Source: Fibrobacter succinogenes (GTDB lineage Bacteria; Fibrobacterota; Fibrobacteria; Fibrobacterales; Fibrobacteraceae). From it: a stretch of 64,000 nt of DNA. Shown piece by piece: positions 39,252 through 47,270 of the stretch. The stretch spans positions 1 through 64,000 of the forward strand of contig CADCDO010000021.1 in NCBI GenBank assembly GCA_902800345.1. The letters are read 5' to 3'. Below the pieces are notes generated by a model that was not told where the DNA came from, did not search any database, and was given only the letters and a program-made list of their open reading frames with translations. How positions within the stretch are numbered: position 1 is the first letter of the stretch; each line of letters opens with the position of its first letter. The translations under genes and the position numbers were made by a program.

Positions 39252-40679
39252 TTAACGTTCTTCGAGAAGTTTTTTCACGGAGAAAGCAAATTCTTGCAAG
39301 CTGGGGTCTCTAGCGCCCATCAGCAAAATCGTGTCTCCGGGTTCCGCGTACTCGAGCATTTTCTTTGCGCACTCGTTGCGGTCGGCTATATAAATCGCTT
39401 CGCAGCCCTTTAAAATCAGGTCATCCGCAAGGTCACCCGCACTGATGTCACGTGTGACCGTTCCGCCAGCGTAATAGATTTCGCTGAAGAACATCACGTC
39501 GTTCTTGCGGTCAAAATCCATGTCCATCGGACGGAGCGTATTTGCAATAAATTCAACCAGGTCCTTGCGCAAGAATCGCGTGGGGCCAAAGCCATGCGGC
39601 TGGAACCAAGCAATCACGCGGCCTTCGGTAAAGTCCTGGGCGCTCTTGATGCTTGCGGCAATTTTCGCCGGATTGTGAGCAAAGTCATCGACAAGCGTAA
39701 CGCCGTTGAACGTCCCAAGAATCTGATGACGGCGGAACACTCCCGGGAAAGACGAAAGCGCATCGGCACATGTATGGAGCGAAACACCGGCGCGGAGAGC
39801 GGCTGCGGTTGCGGCCAAGGCGTTTTCCATATTGTGCTTGCCCGGCAGCGGAATTTCGAACTTCACAAGTTCATTGCCATGGCGCACGCGGAACTGGATA
39901 TGCGTCCCGACCGACTTAAAGTCAATTCCCTGAACGCTCACATAGCTTTCATAGCCAAAGTCAAATTCACGACCAGCGCTGAACTTCTTTGCAAGCGGAT
40001 GTGCATCGTTCACAATCAAGATGTGACCTGCACTCAAGACATTCTGGCTGAACTTCAAGAAAATTTGTTCGAGTTCCGCAATTTCCTTGTGATCCTTGTC
40101 GATGTTCAAAATGACGCCGATTTCCGGTTCATAGCGAACAAGCGTTCCATCGCTTTCATCGACTTCGGCAACGAGCCACTGCCCCTTGCCACTCACGGCG
40201 TTACCAATCTTGCCCTGAGCCTGCAAGTTCACGAGGCCGGCGCCCGTCATCACGGACGGCTGGAGACCGGCGTATTCCAAGATGTGGTAAACCATCGCGG
40301 TCACCGTCGACTTTCCGCTCGTGCCGCTAATCGCAATCGTGCGCGCTTCCTTGGAAATCTTCGCGAGCATTTCGCTGCGGTGCATCACCGGGACGCCAAG
40401 TTCCTTGGCACGCTTCAAATCGGGATTCGTATCTTCGATAGCGGTGCTCACCACGACGGCGGTAAGACCTTCGACAACGCCGGAACCGTCCTGCGCAAAG
40501 CACTTGATTCCGCAATCTTCGAGCTGGCTCATGACAAGCGGCTTCTCGGCTTTTCCGTTCAGGAACTCGCCGAACTGACGGTCGCTACCGCTCACGGCAA
40601 CGCCCTTGCCCACCAAATACTGCGCGATGGCACTCATGCCCACGCCCGCAACACCGATAAAGAAGTAAGAATTAGTCAT
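39252..40679 (-). CDS. Mur ligase family protein (MurC/Mpl-like)
   Basis: 475 residues with all three Mur ligase domains: N-terminal Rossmann-like FFIGVAGVGMSAIAQYL; central ATPase with P-loop ISGTSGKSTVTAM and VAEVDESDGTLVRY; C-terminal domain with DDFAHNPAKI and FQPHGFGPTRF. It adds an amino acid or peptide to a UDP-MurNAc precursor in peptidoglycan synthesis or recycling, in the cytoplasm. The P-loop GTSGKST rather than GTHGKTT and the isolated location make MurC versus Mpl (recycling ligase) unclear; length (475) fits either. It converges on the GGDEF gene with a 24-bp gap. Confidence 0.82.
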   Translation of the reverse strand: MTNSYFFIGVAGVGMSAIAQYLVGKGVAVSGSDRQFGEFLNGKAEKPLVMSQLEDCGIKCFAQDGSGVVEGLTAVVVSTAIEDTNPDLKRAKELGVPVMHRSEMLAKISKEARTIAISGTSGKSTVTAMVYHILEYAGLQPSVMTGAGLVNLQAQGKIGNAVSGKGQWLVAEVDESDGTLVRYEPEIGVILNIDKDHKEIAELEQIFLKFSQNVLSAGHILIVNDAHPLAKKFSAGREFDFGYESYVSVQGIDFKSVGTHIQFRVRHGNELVKFEIPLPGKHNMENALAATAAALRAGVSLHTCADALSSFPGVFRRHQILGTFNGVTLVDDFAHNPAKIAASIKSAQDFTEGRVIAWFQPHGFGPTRFLRKDLVEFIANTLRPMDMDFDRKNDVMFFSEIYYAGGTVTRDISAGDLADDLILKGCEAIYIADRNECAKKMLEYAEPGDTILLMGARDPSLQEFAFSVKKLLEER

Positions 40680-40725
40680 TGGTCACTAGTCTTTAGTCAA
40701 TAGTTATTAGCAATTCGAGACTTTA

Positions 40726-40764
40726 CTGGATTCTTCGACTCCGCTACGCTTCGCTCAGAATGAC
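40726..40764. repeat. Half element of the dispersed CTGGATCC...CAGGATGAC repeat
   Basis: CTGGATTCTTCGACTCC...CGCTCAGAATGAC, one half of the palindromic element described at 47173, 48788 and 42238. It contains a small internal palindrome (CGCTACGCTTCGCTC). Confidence 0.7.
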
Positions 40765-40850
40765 ACCTCTTTCGTCTTTGGACAAGTCCCAAATGCTAGG
40801 CTCAGTTATAGGTCTGCAAGCAGCCCTGCAACATTCGCCTTTAGCATTTG

Positions 40851-40885
40851 TCGTCTGTAGCCACGCAGTGGCGTTCTTTCGTCTA
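40851..40885 (-). repeat. TCGTCT-hairpin-TTTCGTCTA element, copy overlapping a stop codon
   Basis: Conserved ends TCGTCTGTA and TTTCGTCTA enclose the hairpin GCCAC-GCA-GTGGC. The last bases form the TAG stop of the pseudouridine synthase gene. The sister copy at 44211-44243 has a different stem (GCCC-GAA-GGGC) but the same flanks, so pairing is conserved while sequence is not. Confidence 0.6.
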
Positions 40886-42163
40886 TTCCAACAGCTCCGG
40901 GTCGATTGTGGGTTCGTAGCCGGGTTCGACGAAATCTTCGGGGGCGATTCCCTTACGGCGAGCAGCCTTCATCTGCTTGATGAGCTTGCGTTCGGCGGCC
41001 ACTGCACGACGCTTGGCGGCTGTTTGAGCCTTTTCGGCAAGGCGTTCGGCACGGGTCTTGCGGACCTTTACAGGAGCGGCGTCTTCGGGAGAAATGGCAA
41101 GCGGTTCATCGTATTCGTCGAAATCATCGTCATCTTCTTCAAAGCGAATCTGCGCATCGAAATCGCGGAAACCTTCGTCTTCGTCATAGACTGGAGCGGA
41201 CGCCGGGCATTCCTTCTTCAAGAGCTTGAGCACATTTGCAAACGGCTCTTCCATCGGGACCTTGAACGTAAGCTTCTTGTTCGTGCGCGGATGGATGAGT
41301 TCGATTTTCACGGCCTGCAAAAGCTGCGCCGGAGCAATTTCAAGAACCTTCTCGGCCACAGGCTTCATCAGAGGCGGCACGCGGTTCAAGCTTTCGTCGC
41401 GGCCATCGTAAAGCGGATCGCCCACGACCGGGTGGCCCGTGTAACGACAATGCACGCGAATCTGGTGCGTACGACCGGATTCCAACTGCAATTCCAAAAG
41501 CGTTGCAATCGCAAAGAACTGCTTTGCCGTGTAATGCGTGCGGCTTTCCTTGCCGCCCTTCACCACAGCCATCTTGAGGCGATTCTTCGGGTTACGGCCA
41601 ATCGGAGCGTCAATCGTTCCTTCGAGGTCACGCGGGCAGCCCCAGACAAGCGCATTATACGTGCGGTGGAGCGTACGCGTTTCAAGCTGGTGCGCCAAAT
41701 GCCTGTGTGCGGTGTCATTCTTCGCAACCACCATAAGCCCCGGCGTATCCTTGTCCAAACGATGGACGATACCTGGACGAAGCGGACCGTTCACCGTCGA
41801 TAGGTTTTCCTTGAAATGGTGCAAAAGCGCAGCGGCAAGCGTTCCCTTGCTCACACCATTGCCCGGATGCACGACCAAATTGCGAGGTTTGTTGATGACT
41901 ACGATATCCTCATCTTCGTACACAATGTCGAGCGGAATATCTTCGGGTTCAAGCGTCGAAGATTCCTTCTCGATCATCTTTTCGACGACAACCGCCATTC
42001 CCGTTTCTACGCGGAAGTTCTTCACGACCTTGCCACCGCCGACCTTGACCTCGCCCGCTTCAATCAGCTTCTGCACGTCCGTGCGGGAGACATTTTCCAT
42101 AACGCCGACAAGAAACTTGTCGATACGTTCACCATTATGCTTTTCTTCTACGATGTAATTCAT
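40883..42163 (-). CDS. RluD-family 23S rRNA pseudouridine synthase with charged C-terminal extension
   Basis: 426 residues. N-terminal S4 RNA-binding domain (ERIDKFLVGVMENVSRTDVQKLIEAGEVKVGG) followed by a RsuA/RluA catalytic domain with the signature HRLDKDTPGLMVVAKND, where the Asp is the catalytic residue. ESGRTHQIRVH and GHPVVGDPLYDG also match. Typical RluD is about 325 residues; here about 100 extra residues are rich in Glu/Asp then Lys/Arg/Ala (EEDDDDFDEYDE; KAQTAAKRRAVAAERKL). The extension may bind RNA but is not a known domain. Product: pseudouridine in rRNA (H69 region if a true RluD orthologue). Confidence 0.88.
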   Translation of the reverse strand: MNYIVEEKHNGERIDKFLVGVMENVSRTDVQKLIEAGEVKVGGGKVVKNFRVETGMAVVVEKMIEKESSTLEPEDIPLDIVYEDEDIVVINKPRNLVVHPGNGVSKGTLAAALLHHFKENLSTVNGPLRPGIVHRLDKDTPGLMVVAKNDTAHRHLAHQLETRTLHRTYNALVWGCPRDLEGTIDAPIGRNPKNRLKMAVVKGGKESRTHYTAKQFFAIATLLELQLESGRTHQIRVHCRYTGHPVVGDPLYDGRDESLNRVPPLMKPVAEKVLEIAPAQLLQAVKIELIHPRTNKKLTFKVPMEEPFANVLKLLKKECPASAPVYDEDEGFRDFDAQIRFEEDDDDFDEYDEPLAISPEDAAPVKVRKTRAERLAEKAQTAAKRRAVAAERKLIKQMKAARRKGIAPEDFVEPGYEPTIDPELLE

Positions 42164-42237
42164 GTTGGTGGTTTGTGGTTAGGACGGCTTCGCCGTTTTG
42201 AGGAGTGAGGTGTGAAATGGTTAATGATTTGCAAGGA

Positions 42238-42311
42238 CGTCATCCTGATTGCGAAGCAAGAAGGATCCAGTTATGTTTTAGCCTGGATGTTTCGCTTCGC
42301 TCAACATGACG
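42238..42311. repeat. Dispersed palindromic element between rluD-like and lspA
   Basis: CGTCATCCTGATTGCGAAG...GGATCCAG, a 12-bp centre, then CCTGGATGTTTCGCTTCGC...ACATGACG. The two halves are inverted copies of each other with several mismatches. It lies in the gap between minus-strand genes. Confidence 0.75.
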
Positions 42312-42314
42312 TTT

Positions 42315-42908
42315 TCATCCTTCGTTCTTAATTTCTTCGTTTTTCTTCTCCGCTTCCTTCTCTTCCTTAATTTGCTTGTGCAACTTACGCAAAAACACCG
42401 GCGACAAGATTACAAGGGCAACACCGACGGTCACGAACGAGTCCGCCACGTTGAACGTCGGGAATCGCGTCATGATAAAGTCCGGAAAATCGCAGTCGAT
42501 GAAATCTACCACCTGCTGCATACGCATGCGGTCAATGAAGTTTCCGACAGCACCGCCGAGAATCATCACCACGCCCAAACGGCTCAAGTAATCGCGCTTG
42601 TCGATGGACTTGTAAAACCAAGCAAGGGCAAATGCGGCGACAATCGAAATCAGCAGAAAGAACAGCCACGGCGGCAAAAACGGCATCAAGTCCTGCGGAC
42701 GGCTACTGAACGCAGCCCCCTTGTTGAACACCAGCTGGAACCGCACCAGTTCGCCAATCACTGGAATTTTCTCGTACGTGTAGGCTCCCGTTTCATCGGT
42801 AAAGCGCGAGAGCGCCCACAACTTCGTCAGCTGGTCCGAAACAATGCTAAAAACTATCACCGCCACATGGAACGGCCACTTGTTATAAAACTTCGTATTA
42901 TTCTCCAT
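42315..42908 (-). CDS. lspA: Lipoprotein signal peptidase (signal peptidase II)
   Basis: 197 residues with four predicted membrane helices. Conserved family boxes: SDQLTK in the first helix, VFNKGAAFS, GGAVGNFIDRMRMQQVVDFI and FPTFNVADSFVTVG; the two catalytic Asp residues are in GNFIDR/VVDF and NVADS. It cleaves the signal peptide of diacylglyceryl-modified prolipoproteins in the inner membrane. At least six predicted lipoproteins in this window are likely substrates. Start ATG 42908 with AAGGA 7 nt upstream. Confidence 0.95.
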   Translation of the reverse strand: MENNTKFYNKWPFHVAVIVFSIVSDQLTKLWALSRFTDETGAYTYEKIPVIGELVRFQLVFNKGAAFSSRPQDLMPFLPPWLFFLLISIVAAFALAWFYKSIDKRDYLSRLGVVMILGGAVGNFIDRMRMQQVVDFIDCDFPDFIMTRFPTFNVADSFVTVGVALVILSPVFLRKLHKQIKEEKEAEKKNEEIKNEG

Positions 42909-42929
42909 TACGATTTCCTTTAAAAAGCA

Positions 42930-42972
42930 CTGGATCCTTCGACTTCGCGCTACGCGCTCCGCTCAGGATGAC
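42930..42972. repeat. Half element of the dispersed CTGGATCC...CAGGATGAC repeat
   Basis: CTGGATCCTTCGACTTCG...CGCTCAGGATGAC upstream of lspA, with an internal palindrome CGCGCTACGCGC. Immediately followed by CTCTCGTCTCTAGTCTCTCG, a low-complexity CTCGTCT run to 43005. Confidence 0.7.
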
Positions 42973-43004
42973 AAGACTCTCGTCTCTAGTCTCTCGTCTT
43001 TCGT

Positions 43005-44093
43005 CTAAATGTTCCTCTTAATTTTCGCGTAAGCCTGGTCAATCCACTTGTCCGAATAGAAGTGCATCGATGTTTCCTTCACAATCCGCTTGACGGTATC
43101 GCGCGTTATCTTTACTTTCTTGTCCGAGGTGAACACCGACACGCCATCCCCGATCAAGCTCAAGTTCTCCGCCGCCATAAAGAGCGGCCAAAGGCAGAAG
43201 AGTCGCGTGCGCATCTTGATGTTCGGGATAAGTTTCGTATAGGCAATAGCATCATCCAGATGATGCCAAGCCTTTTCGACAAGTTCCGCAAGCACCGCGC
43301 CGCACTTTTGAGCGTCCGCACCTTCCTTGAACAAATCGCTCGAATGCGCAAATCCATGGCGACGGCAAATTTCTTCAGGAATAAAGCACACGCGGCGACC
43401 GGAATCCTCGACGCAGTCCTTCACGATGTTCACGACCTGCAAGGCAAGCCCAAAGCTCACGTCCAGTTTCGAAAGTTCCGCCTCGCGTTCTGCATTGATA
43501 AAGCACGTGTCCGCAGAGAAAAGTTTCGTCAAAAGCTTGCCGACAATGCCCGCCACATAATAACAGTATTCATCGAGTTCGCCCACGTTTTCAAGCGTAA
43601 ACCAGCCCGCCGAAAGAGCCGCTTCCTGACGGAGCGCAAATTTCGCCATGCCGCCGCACATTTCAATCACCACATCGCAAACCGGCTTTCTGTACGTTTC
43701 CGGGAGCGACTTCAAAAGCGGCACCACGACTTCGGACTTGACGCAGAGATCCTTGTTCGGGTCATCGGAACCATGCCAGGACTGCGGGAGTGCGGCTACG
43801 AACGTGCGGATTTTTTCGGTTTCCAGTTCGCCCGTCTTGAATACATCGGCAAACAGAGCAAGTACGCGATCCTTTTCGGTCGCCTTCATATCCGGGTCAT
43901 CCTCGACTGTATCCGCAATGCGTAAATAGAGGTATGCGAGCAAAATGCTGCGGTGCAACTTGCCACGCAAGACCTGGATGTTCAACGCAAACGTGCGCGA
44001 CACCAGCTGCAAGGTGTCTTCGGCGTACTTCCACGCCGCCTTGCCTTCGAGGACTTCATCCACCTTGTATAAACCATCCAATTTTTCAATCAT
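43005..44093 (-). CDS. Squalene/phytoene synthase family protein
   Basis: 362 residues. Both Asp-rich motifs of trans-isoprenyl head-to-head synthases are present: DTVED in YLYLRIADTVEDDPD and DCVED in VNIVKDCVEDSGRR. SRTFALNIQVL and CYYVAGIVGKLLTKLF also fit the family. Such enzymes condense two prenyl diphosphates (FPP to squalene or presqualene, GGPP to phytoene). Which product is made is unclear, since no other isoprenoid gene is nearby. Cytoplasmic or membrane-associated; no clear C-terminal anchor. Confidence 0.85.
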   Translation of the reverse strand: MIEKLDGLYKVDEVLEGKAAWKYAEDTLQLVSRTFALNIQVLRGKLHRSILLAYLYLRIADTVEDDPDMKATEKDRVLALFADVFKTGELETEKIRTFVAALPQSWHGSDDPNKDLCVKSEVVVPLLKSLPETYRKPVCDVVIEMCGGMAKFALRQEAALSAGWFTLENVGELDEYCYYVAGIVGKLLTKLFSADTCFINAEREAELSKLDVSFGLALQVVNIVKDCVEDSGRRVCFIPEEICRRHGFAHSSDLFKEGADAQKCGAVLAELVEKAWHHLDDAIAYTKLIPNIKMRTRLFCLWPLFMAAENLSLIGDGVSVFTSDKKVKITRDTVKRIVKETSMHFYSDKWIDQAYAKIKRNI

Positions 44094-44210
44094 ACTCGTT
44101 CAATTTGGTCAATAGTCATCAGCTATGGGGTATGGGGCCGGTCATCTTCGATTCCCTTTGGGGTATGGGCTATAGCTCAAAGCGTAGCGACCTCTCTTCT
44201 CTCTCGTCTT

Positions 44211-44243
44211 TCGTCTATAGCCCGAAGGGCGTCCTTTCGTCTA
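44211..44243 (-). repeat. TCGTCT-hairpin-TTTCGTCTA element, copy after an unknown membrane gene
   Basis: Same flanks as the copy at 40851 with the hairpin GCCC-GAA-GGGC between them. It begins directly after the stop codon of the minus-strand gene at 44245. The 150 bp beyond also hold repeated TATGGGG words. Confidence 0.6.
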
Positions 44244-44244
44244 A

Positions 44245-44820
44245 TCAATACACCTCAAACATTTCCGGCGGGGCCTTCTTGGACGCAGCCATCGCCTTGA
44301 CGTACTTCCAAAATCGGTGATGATCTTCAGCATTGCGGAGCTTGCGCGCAAAACTCAATCCAGCACGGTCCCTTACATTTTCCTCCGACATCGCAATTCC
44401 CTTGCATTGAATTTCATAATTCACCCAACGGTACTCCAGATAAAAAGCCGACTGGAACAAGTCCGTGAGCTTGAGTTCGGTCCTGCGAATCATCAGATAA
44501 GAGAGCAAGAAAAACACAAGCACTGAAGCAAACCCATAATCAGCAAGCGACTCAAGCCCATATCTTTTGAGGCTCCATACGACAACCGAAGCCGTCGCCA
44601 CGGCCACCACAAGCGAGAACATCACATCGCAAAAACGTAGAAAGCTTACACGACCGGGGTATTTGACGTATCCCTCGGACACATACGCCCACTTTTGCCC
44701 CCGATTGACCTGTTTTTTCATGAAAACGACGTAAGAAACATTCCTGAACCAAAAATGGAGCCCCACCCACAGAAAAACGGGCACCCAAAAAACGTATTCC
44801 AAATAGTAATTCAAATCCAT
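44245..44820 (-). CDS. Unknown membrane protein
   Basis: 191 residues, not recognised. The N-terminus (YYLEYVFWVPVFLWVGLHFWF) is a membrane helix; two more lie near residues 65-85 (FSLVVAVATASVVVWSL) and 90-112 (LADYGFASVLVFFLLSYLMI). The C-terminal 75 residues are charged and probably cytoplasmic. No signal peptide, enzyme motif or repeat seen. It is divergent from dnaA, sharing the 206-bp region that may hold the dnaA promoter. Confidence 0.75.
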   Translation of the reverse strand: MDLNYYLEYVFWVPVFLWVGLHFWFRNVSYVVFMKKQVNRGQKWAYVSEGYVKYPGRVSFLRFCDVMFSLVVAVATASVVVWSLKRYGLESLADYGFASVLVFFLLSYLMIRRTELKLTDLFQSAFYLEYRWVNYEIQCKGIAMSEENVRDRAGLSFARKLRNAEDHHRFWKYVKAMAASKKAPPEMFEVY

Positions 44821-44945
44821 TGCTGCATAAAATAGAAATTTTGAAAAAAACTAAGGACAAAGCGCTAAAAACATGCGAAAAAACAAAATGTTAAATTCTA
44901 TTTACATTCAAACGGTTCATTTTTTTAACATAATTTTGAAAAAAT

Positions 44946-44996
44946 CTATCAACATTCCGGAGAATTAGCTAAATTATTACGCCTAGTTGTTGATAA
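44946..44996. promoter_or_regulatory. Possible DnaA-box cluster upstream of dnaA
   Basis: CTATCAACA at 44946-44954 and TGTTGATAA (TTATCAACA on the other strand) at 44988-44996. Each differs by one or two bases from the DnaA-box consensus TTATNCACA. They lie 30-80 bp before dnaA in an AT-rich gap, as expected for autoregulation or an origin, but two imperfect boxes are weak evidence. Confidence 0.35.
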
Positions 44997-45026
44997 ACTT
45001 CGAACCAGAACGGATGAGGATTGAAG

Positions 45027-46338
45027 ATGCAGGTTGAATGGGAAAGATGTTTGAACTACCTCCACGGGATGCTGTCGGACACGGTATTCAAGACATATTT
45101 TGCACAGACCAAACTTGTAAGCCAGACTCCAGGGCATGCGGTTATCGCAGTGCCTCCCGGACTTGATGTTAAAGTTTATTCCGCCTACAAAGACCTTATC
45201 CGTCTCGCCTGGAAAGATGTGTCGCACGACGAATCCCCCATCGAATTCGACTTCCAGCCGCAAGATGTATTCCAGTCGCAGATAAACGTCTCCGAAAGCG
45301 CCTTCCGCGAATTTATCAAGCCGAGCGTTCCGCTGTCGGGCAGTTTCCGTTTTGAGAACTTCGTCCCGGGCGACAAGGCCCAGCTCGCATTCAACGCAGC
45401 ACTCGCCGTCGCAAGGAACCCGGACGGAACGCAGTACAATCCGCTATTTATTTACGGTTCCTCGGGTCTTGGAAAGACGCACCTTCTCCAGTCCATCGGA
45501 AACTACATCCTTGAAGAGGACCCGACCAAGCGCGTCATTTACCTCACGTCCGAAGACTTCTCGCAGCAATACATGAAATGCCTGCAAGAAAAGCGCATCT
45601 CCGAGATGTCCGACTTTTACCGCAACGAAGTCGATATTCTCCTCATCGACGACATCCAGAACTGGACGGGCAAGTACGAGACGCAAAACGAATTCTTCTT
45701 GATTTTCAACGCGCTGCATCAAGCCGGCAAGCAGATCGTGCTTACGTCCGACGCCCCCGCCGCCGAAGTCAAGAACCTCTCCGACCGCCTCGTGAGCCGT
45801 TTTTCGTGGGGCTTGACCGTTGATATCCAGCCGCCCGACGTCGAGACGCGCGAAGCCATTCTCCACAAGAAGGCCGAAGAACGCCACCTCGAAATCAGCG
45901 ACGAAGTCATCCGTTACCTTGCTGAAAATATTGCAAGCAACGTGTGCCATCATCAAGCTCACGCTCCAGTCGAGCCTCATGAGCCACGACATCGACATGA
46001 ACATCGCACAGAAAGTCGTCACGGAAATCGCCCCGACGCTCCGCCGACGCGTAAGTCTCGATGCCGTGCTCCACGCCGTATCACAGCACTACGAAGTTCC
46101 CGAGACAAAGCTCATCGAACCGGGCCGCGGCACCAAGGAAATATCGAAAGCAAGGCAAGTCGCCATGTTCCTCATGCGCGAACTCTCCCCCATCAGCTTG
46201 CAGAGTATCGGGTCGCGTTTTGGCGGCAAAGACCATTCCACCGTCGTTCACGCCATCAAGAGCGTCAAGAAAGAGATGGAGACCGACCTGAGTTTTGCAC
46301 GCTTGATTGAAAGTTTGAAGAATACAATTCACGACTAA
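45027..46338 (+). pseudogene. dnaA: Chromosomal replication initiator dnaA, frame-disrupted
   Basis: Start ATG 45027 with GAGGA 6 nt upstream. The first frame gives domain I (VEWERCLNYLHGMLSDTVFKTYF), the AAA+ domain with Walker A GSSGLGKTHLL and Walker B ILLIDDIQNW, and runs to YLAENIASNV at 45944. From there the homologous sequence continues in another frame: AIIKLTLQSS, the DNA-binding domain IV and the signature GGKDHSTVVHAIKSV, ending at 46338. Against the family pattern NVR-x-LEG-A, the five residues R-x-L-E-G are missing with a net change of about 14 bp. They include the sensor-2 Arg. As dnaA is normally essential and single-copy, either the sequence has an error here or another dnaA exists. 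Confidence 0.85.
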
Positions 46339-46468
46339 TTTATATATTTGACAAGCCCCATCGACGACCCGGGAAAACATCCCGACAGCCGCCAAACGAG
46401 AACGGTAGCGTTCACACGGATTGCACCTGTGGACCGCACCGACCTAAAAGGCAAAAATAGGCAAAACG

Positions 46469-47164
46469 ATGGACATCAAGATTCTACAGCAGCCCGACGA
46501 CGTAACCTGCGGGCCGACTAGCCTGCAAGCGGTCTATAGCCACCTCGGCTACAAGATTCCCTTAAAGCAACTGATTTCTGAAATTGAATTTTTGGAAGAC
46601 GGAGGAACGCTTGGCGTGTTTCTCGGTATCGATGCACTCAAGCGCGGATTCAAGGCGACCATACATTCATACAACCTCACGCTCCTCGACCCCACCTGGA
46701 GTTCGCTTTCAATGCAGGAACTCCGCGCAAAATTGGAACTTTTACACAAGGCAAAGCACGCGCCAAAACTCCGCAAGGCCATCGAGGCGTATATCCGCTT
46801 CATCGAATTGGGTGGCAAAGTCGCTTTCGAAGACTTGCGTGCGGCGACGTTCGAGAAATACTTCAAAAAAGGCGTCCCCGTGCTATGCGGGCTTTCGGCC
46901 ACCTACCTGTACCGCAGCATGCGCGAATTCACCGGCAAGGACGACCGTTCCGTATTCGACGACATCCACGGCGAACCCATGGGGCATTTCGTGGTGGTCT
47001 ATGGTATCGACGACAAGAAACAGTTCCTAGTCGCAGACCCCGACGGCACAAACCCACTCCATAAGAAGCCCTACTACAAGGTCGACAAGTTCAGACTCAT
47101 TCACAGCATTTTGCTCGGCGTCATGACCTACGACGGCAACGTGCTGGTGATAGAAAAGAAATAA
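46469..47164 (+). CDS. C39-like cysteine peptidase
   Basis: 231 residues. The N-terminal ILQQPDDVTCGPTSLQAV places the catalytic Cys in TCGPTS; GHFVVVYGID supplies the His and FLVADPDGTNP the Asp, the order expected for the C39/papain-like fold. No signal peptide or membrane segment, so the enzyme is cytoplasmic, unlike the C39 domains fused to ABC transporters. About 100 bp separate it from the RimK-like gene, the gap filled by a palindromic repeat. With the next two genes it forms a peptidase plus two peptide-ligase set. It could process or hydrolyse a peptide made by its neighbours. Confidence 0.83.
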   Translation: MDIKILQQPDDVTCGPTSLQAVYSHLGYKIPLKQLISEIEFLEDGGTLGVFLGIDALKRGFKATIHSYNLTLLDPTWSSLSMQELRAKLELLHKAKHAPKLRKAIEAYIRFIELGGKVAFEDLRAATFEKYFKKGVPVLCGLSATYLYRSMREFTGKDDRSVFDDIHGEPMGHFVVVYGIDDKKQFLVADPDGTNPLHKKPYYKVDKFRLIHSILLGVMTYDGNVLVIEKK

Positions 47165-47172
47165 ACAGAGAA

Positions 47173-47258
47173 CGTCATTCTGAGAGGCGCAGCCTCGAAG
47201 GATCCAGACAAGAAAAGTCCAACCTGGATCCTTCCCCCTACGGGGGTCAGGATGACGA
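47173..47258. repeat. Dispersed palindromic element between the peptidase and RimK-like genes
   Basis: CGTCATTCTGAG...GAAGGATCCAG, about 17 bp, then CTGGATCCTTC...TCAGGATGACG; the outer and inner ends are inverted copies. A small hairpin CCCCC-TA-CGGGGG replaces the inner part of the right half. Confidence 0.8.
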
Positions 47259-47270
47259 GAGCAAAAAAAC

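Noticed and set aside
44821..45026. Full origin of replication
   Set aside because: Only two imperfect DnaA boxes and no clear AT-rich repeats or dnaN neighbour; insufficient to call oriC.
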